Source: Clostridia bacterium (GTDB lineage Bacteria; Bacillota; Clostridia; Peptostreptococcales; Anaerovoracaceae). Taken from it: a stretch of 8,371 nucleotides of DNA. The DNA lies in assembly GCA_025997195.1 (NCBI GenBank), contig BNUG01000074.1:1-8371 (forward strand), written 5' to 3'. Shown piece after piece: positions 6,495 through 8,371 of this stretch (its first letter is position 1; each line of letters opens with the position of its first letter). The position numbers and the translations under genes are program-made. The notes below the pieces were generated by a model that saw only the letters and a program-made list of their open reading frames with translations, did no database searches and was not told the DNA's origin.

Positions 6495-7262
6495 ATGAAG
6501 ATCGCTGTAACCGGGAAGGGCGGCGTCGGCAAGACCACGTTGGTTTCCGTTCTGGCGGGGCTCTATGCGCGCGAGGGTAAGATGGTTCTTGCCGTTGATG
6601 TGGATCCCGACAGCAACCTGGGGCTTGCGCTGGGTTTCACGGAAGCGGAACTTGCTGAGATCACGCCGATCTCGGAGATGACCGATCTGATCGCGGAGCG
6701 AACCGGGTCTACGAAGGACAGTTTCGGCAAGTTTTTCAAGATCAATCCGCAGGTTTTCGACATTCCGGATCGTTTCGCGCGCGAAAAGAACGGTGTGCGT
6801 CTTCTGGTCATGGGAACGGTCGAAACGGGCGGCGGCGGTTGTGTCTGTCCCGAGCATGTGATGCTCAAACGTATCGTCAGTCATTTGGTGGTTGGCGATG
6901 ACAGTTTGGTCATCATGGATATGGAAGCGGGGCTCGAGCATTTGGGGCGCGGCACAGCCGGTATGGTTGACTTTTTCATCGTGGTGACGGAACCCGGCGC
7001 ACGCAGCATCCAGACGTATCACCGCATCAAAAAGCTGGCCGGTGACCTCGGCGTCAAAAAAGTTTACGTTGTCGGCAACAAAGTGCGGTCCGAAGCGGAT
7101 CGGTTGTTTATCAAAGAACGGGTAGAGGAAGATGATTTGCTCGGCTTCATCTCGTACTCGGACGAGGTGATCGACGCGGACAAAAGAGAGGGATCTCCTT
7201 TTGAAACAGGAGAGGCCGTGACGCGGGAGATCGAACTGATAAAAGCGAAACTTGGTAAGTAG
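6495..7262 (+). CDS. cooC: CooC-type CODH nickel-insertion ATPase
   Basis: A 255-residue P-loop ATPase of the CooC1 type. The deviant Walker A is GKGGVGKTT (7-15), followed by VDVDPDSNLG (34-43). The nickel or zinc-binding CxC motif is Cys116-Val-Cys118 (GGGGCVCPEH), and DMEAGLEHLGRG (142-153) is the Walker B/switch region. The ITPISEM segment (56-62) and GDLGVKKVYVVGNKVR (183-198) match Carboxydothermus CooC1, a dimer that binds nickel between the two CxC motifs and helps build the CODH C-cluster. It differs clearly from the ATPase at 3683, so this is not a recent duplication. The ribosome binding site is weak (GTGGGGTTG at 6479-6487), and the gene follows a REP-like hairpin, so expression may be lower than that of acsA. 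Confidence 0.88.
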   Translation: MKIAVTGKGGVGKTTLVSVLAGLYAREGKMVLAVDVDPDSNLGLALGFTEAELAEITPISEMTDLIAERTGSTKDSFGKFFKINPQVFDIPDRFAREKNGVRLLVMGTVETGGGGCVCPEHVMLKRIVSHLVVGDDSLVIMDMEAGLEHLGRGTAGMVDFFIVVTEPGARSIQTYHRIKKLAGDLGVKKVYVVGNKVRSEADRLFIKERVEEDDLLGFISYSDEVIDADKREGSPFETGEAVTREIELIKAKLGK

Positions 7263-7271
7263 GAACAGAGA

Positions 7272-7298
7272 GAGATTCCCGCCTTCGCGGGAATGACA
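7272..7298. repeat. REP-like palindrome, copy 3
   Basis: A perfect 8-bp stem, ATTCCCGC (7275-7282) and GCGGGAAT (7287-7294), with a CTTC loop and the same GAG and GACA flanks as copy 1. It ends at the first base of the AGGAGG (7298-7303) that serves acsB, so in RNA the hairpin would sit directly beside the ribosome binding site. Confidence 0.8.
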
Positions 7299-7309
7299 GG
7301 AGGAAAGCA

Positions 7310-8371
7310 ATGAAAAAATTATTTGATCGGGTTTTCGATGGCGCAGACGAGATGTACGCGATGGCGGATCAAGCGCTCGCGGAGACGATCGCGGAACTTG
7401 GCGAATCGGCCCCGATGCAGATGCCAAATACGGCATACAACCTCGCCTGCTTTATGGCTTATCTTGGGGTCACCATCACAACACTGGGCGACCTGAAGGC
7501 GGCGTATGAGACGGCGAAGACGTGGAACAAGCATGATCCCCGGCTGGGCGACGCTTTTTCCACGGGTATGGGCACGTTCATGGCTGCAGAGACGATCGAG
7601 GCCTGTAAATATGCGAAGGATCCGGATCCTTACAAGGGCGAGTATCACGGGCACCTTACCGACGCGGAAGTGCGCGAACTCGGCGTGCCGCTGGTCACGG
7701 ACGACATCCCGGGATTTGTTGTCATCCACGGTCCGGCGCCTTCGGATGACGAAGCGGTCGAACTGGTGAAAGGCTACCAGACACGGGGTATCTTCGTGTT
7801 CCTGCTCGGCGGCATCATCGATCAGGTCAAGGCAAAGGGACTGAATTTCGGTTTTAATGTGCGCGTTGTGGCAGTCGGACCCGACACGTGGCAGGTGGCT
7901 CATATCATCAGTTTCGTATATCGTGCCGCGATGATCTTTGGCGCTGTACAGCCGGGGGACTTGCCGGAATTTGATGATTACACGTTTTACAGAATACATG
8001 CTTTCGTAAATGCTTTTGACCCGGTGGCTGATCTTGTTGTTGCCTGCGGCGCGGGCGCGATCTCGATGGGATTCCCCGTGATCACGAATGATGAAAAAGA
8101 CATGTGGCGCGTGCCTAAGTCCATCCTCATTCAGAAAAATACGCAAGACTGGATTGAGACGAGTCTCGAGGCGCGCGATATTCGCATCAAGATCACGAAT
8201 ATCGACATTCCTGTGGCGTTTTCGACTGCCTTTGAGGGTGAAATCGTTCGGATCCAGCTGATTCGTAGCCTTGGCGTCCAGCCAGGAAACAGCGCCGCAG
8301 AGTCCCAGCCGCTCCGGCGTGACGATGCAAACATGAGCCGGAGAAAAACTCTGGCACAAAATACAGTTATA
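7310..8371 (+). CDS. acsB: acetyl-CoA synthase N-terminal part, broken at about 8251 (runs off the window)
   Basis: The start of the bacterial-type acetyl-CoA synthase, which joins CO from CODH, a methyl group and CoA. The ATG at 7310 has AGGAGG at 7298-7303. Codons 1-314 match domain 1 of ACS, the CODH-contacting part: MKKLFDRVFDGA, PNTAYNLACF, AAETIEACKY, IHAFV, GFPVITND, IDIPVAFSTAFEGEIVR. A full protein is about 730 residues in Moorella. From base 8252 the open frame (open to 8371, 354 codons) no longer resembles ACS: the family continues with a K/R-x-D-M-type segment, while here it reads IQLIRSLGVQPG. The reason is visible on the other strand, where 8371-8246 encodes a later part of ACS. 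Only about 314 residues should be taken as AcsB; the last 40 codons are antisense sequence. Confidence 0.85.
   Translation, partial: MKKLFDRVFDGADEMYAMADQALAETIAELGESAPMQMPNTAYNLACFMAYLGVTITTLGDLKAAYETAKTWNKHDPRLGDAFSTGMGTFMAAETIEACKYAKDPDPYKGEYHGHLTDAEVRELGVPLVTDDIPGFVVIHGPAPSDDEAVELVKGYQTRGIFVFLLGGIIDQVKAKGLNFGFNVRVVAVGPDTWQVAHIISFVYRAAMIFGAVQPGDLPEFDDYTFYRIHAFVNAFDPVADLVVACGAGAISMGFPVITNDEKDMWRVPKSILIQKNTQDWIETSLEARDIRIKITNIDIPVAFSTAFEGEIVRIQLIRSLGVQPGNSAAESQPLRRDDANMSRRKTLAQNTVI
8246..8251. other. strand-switch junction within acsB
   Basis: GTTCGG here can be read as Val313-Arg314 of the forward acsB part and, in reverse complement, as Pro-Asn ending the inverted A-cluster part. Both readings suit the family, so these 6 bases look like shared microhomology at the junction. 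GGATCC overlaps at 8250-8255. Confidence 0.65.
8246..8371 (-). pseudogene. acsB: inverted acsB fragment encoding the A-cluster cysteine region
   Basis: Read on the minus strand from the window edge, this encodes 42 residues (YNCILCQSFSPAHVCIV, then TPERLGLCGAVSWLDAK, ending ATNQLDPN) that closely match the A-cluster binding region of ACS. The four cysteines have spacing +3, +9 and +10, identical to Cys506, 509, 518 and 528 of Moorella AcsB. In an intact gene this segment belongs on the plus strand roughly 0.6 kb after the point where the N-terminal part stops. There is no start codon or ribosome binding site of its own. It is a displaced, inverted piece rather than a gene. Whether it is biological or an assembly product cannot be told from this window. 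Confidence 0.85.

Noticed and set aside
7319..8359. 346-codon minus-strand frame opposite acsB taken as one gene
   Set aside because: Only its first part, down to about 8246, is real ACS coding sequence in inverted position; the rest is antisense to forward acsB and resembles nothing.
1..8371. tRNA or rRNA genes, CRISPR arrays, insertion sequences or phage genes
   Set aside because: I saw no cloverleaf, regularly spaced repeat array, transposase or integrase coding sequence anywhere in the window.

Overview
The window looks like an 8.4-kb piece of the genome of a strictly anaerobic, CO-metabolising or acetogenic bacterium, most likely a Firmicute (Clostridia or Negativicutes). The reasons are a bacterial-type CODH/ACS (Wood-Ljungdahl) gene cluster, strong AGGAGG ribosome binding sites, moderately high GC codon use, a PucR-type regulator and a CooT-type nickel protein. 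I cannot name the species from the sequence.

Layout. (1) 19-1527 (+) is a complete PucR/CdaR-like transcriptional regulator. (2) 1531-2008 (-) is a two-gene unit running towards the regulator: an 80-residue histidine-rich protein followed by a CooT-family small nickel-binding protein. (3) 2009-2200 is a divergent intergenic region with a good extended -10 promoter facing right and a weaker candidate facing left. (4) From 2201 to the right edge all real genes run rightwards as one probable operon: an MtgA-type methyltetrahydrofolate:corrinoid methyltransferase, a stand-alone corrinoid protein overlapping it by 4 bases, an AcsF/CooC-type ATPase, the CODH catalytic subunit (AcsA/CooS), a second CooC-type ATPase, and the start of acetyl-CoA synthase (AcsB).

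How they fit together. The methyltransferase and corrinoid protein exchange methyl groups between methyl-tetrahydrofolate and a cobalamin protein. CODH interconverts CO2 and CO, and ACS joins CO, a methyl group and CoA. The two P-loop ATPases with CxC motifs are expected to help load nickel into CODH and ACS. CooT and the His-rich protein probably handle nickel on the supply side. The PucR protein is the obvious candidate for local control.

The most unusual feature is at the right end. The acsB reading frame is normal up to about codon 314 (base 8251). The DNA then continues as the reverse complement of a later part of acsB: 8246-8371, read on the minus strand, encodes the four-cysteine A-cluster region of ACS. 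The two pieces meet at a shared 6-base sequence. This is either a real inversion inside acsB or a fold-back chimera or assembly error near a contig end; the artefact is the more economical explanation. A second pattern is that each of the three spacers acsF-acsA, acsA-cooC and cooC-acsB carries one small REP-like palindrome in the same orientation. Apart from these, the content is a recognisable CODH/ACS cluster and I see no evidence of a wholly new system.
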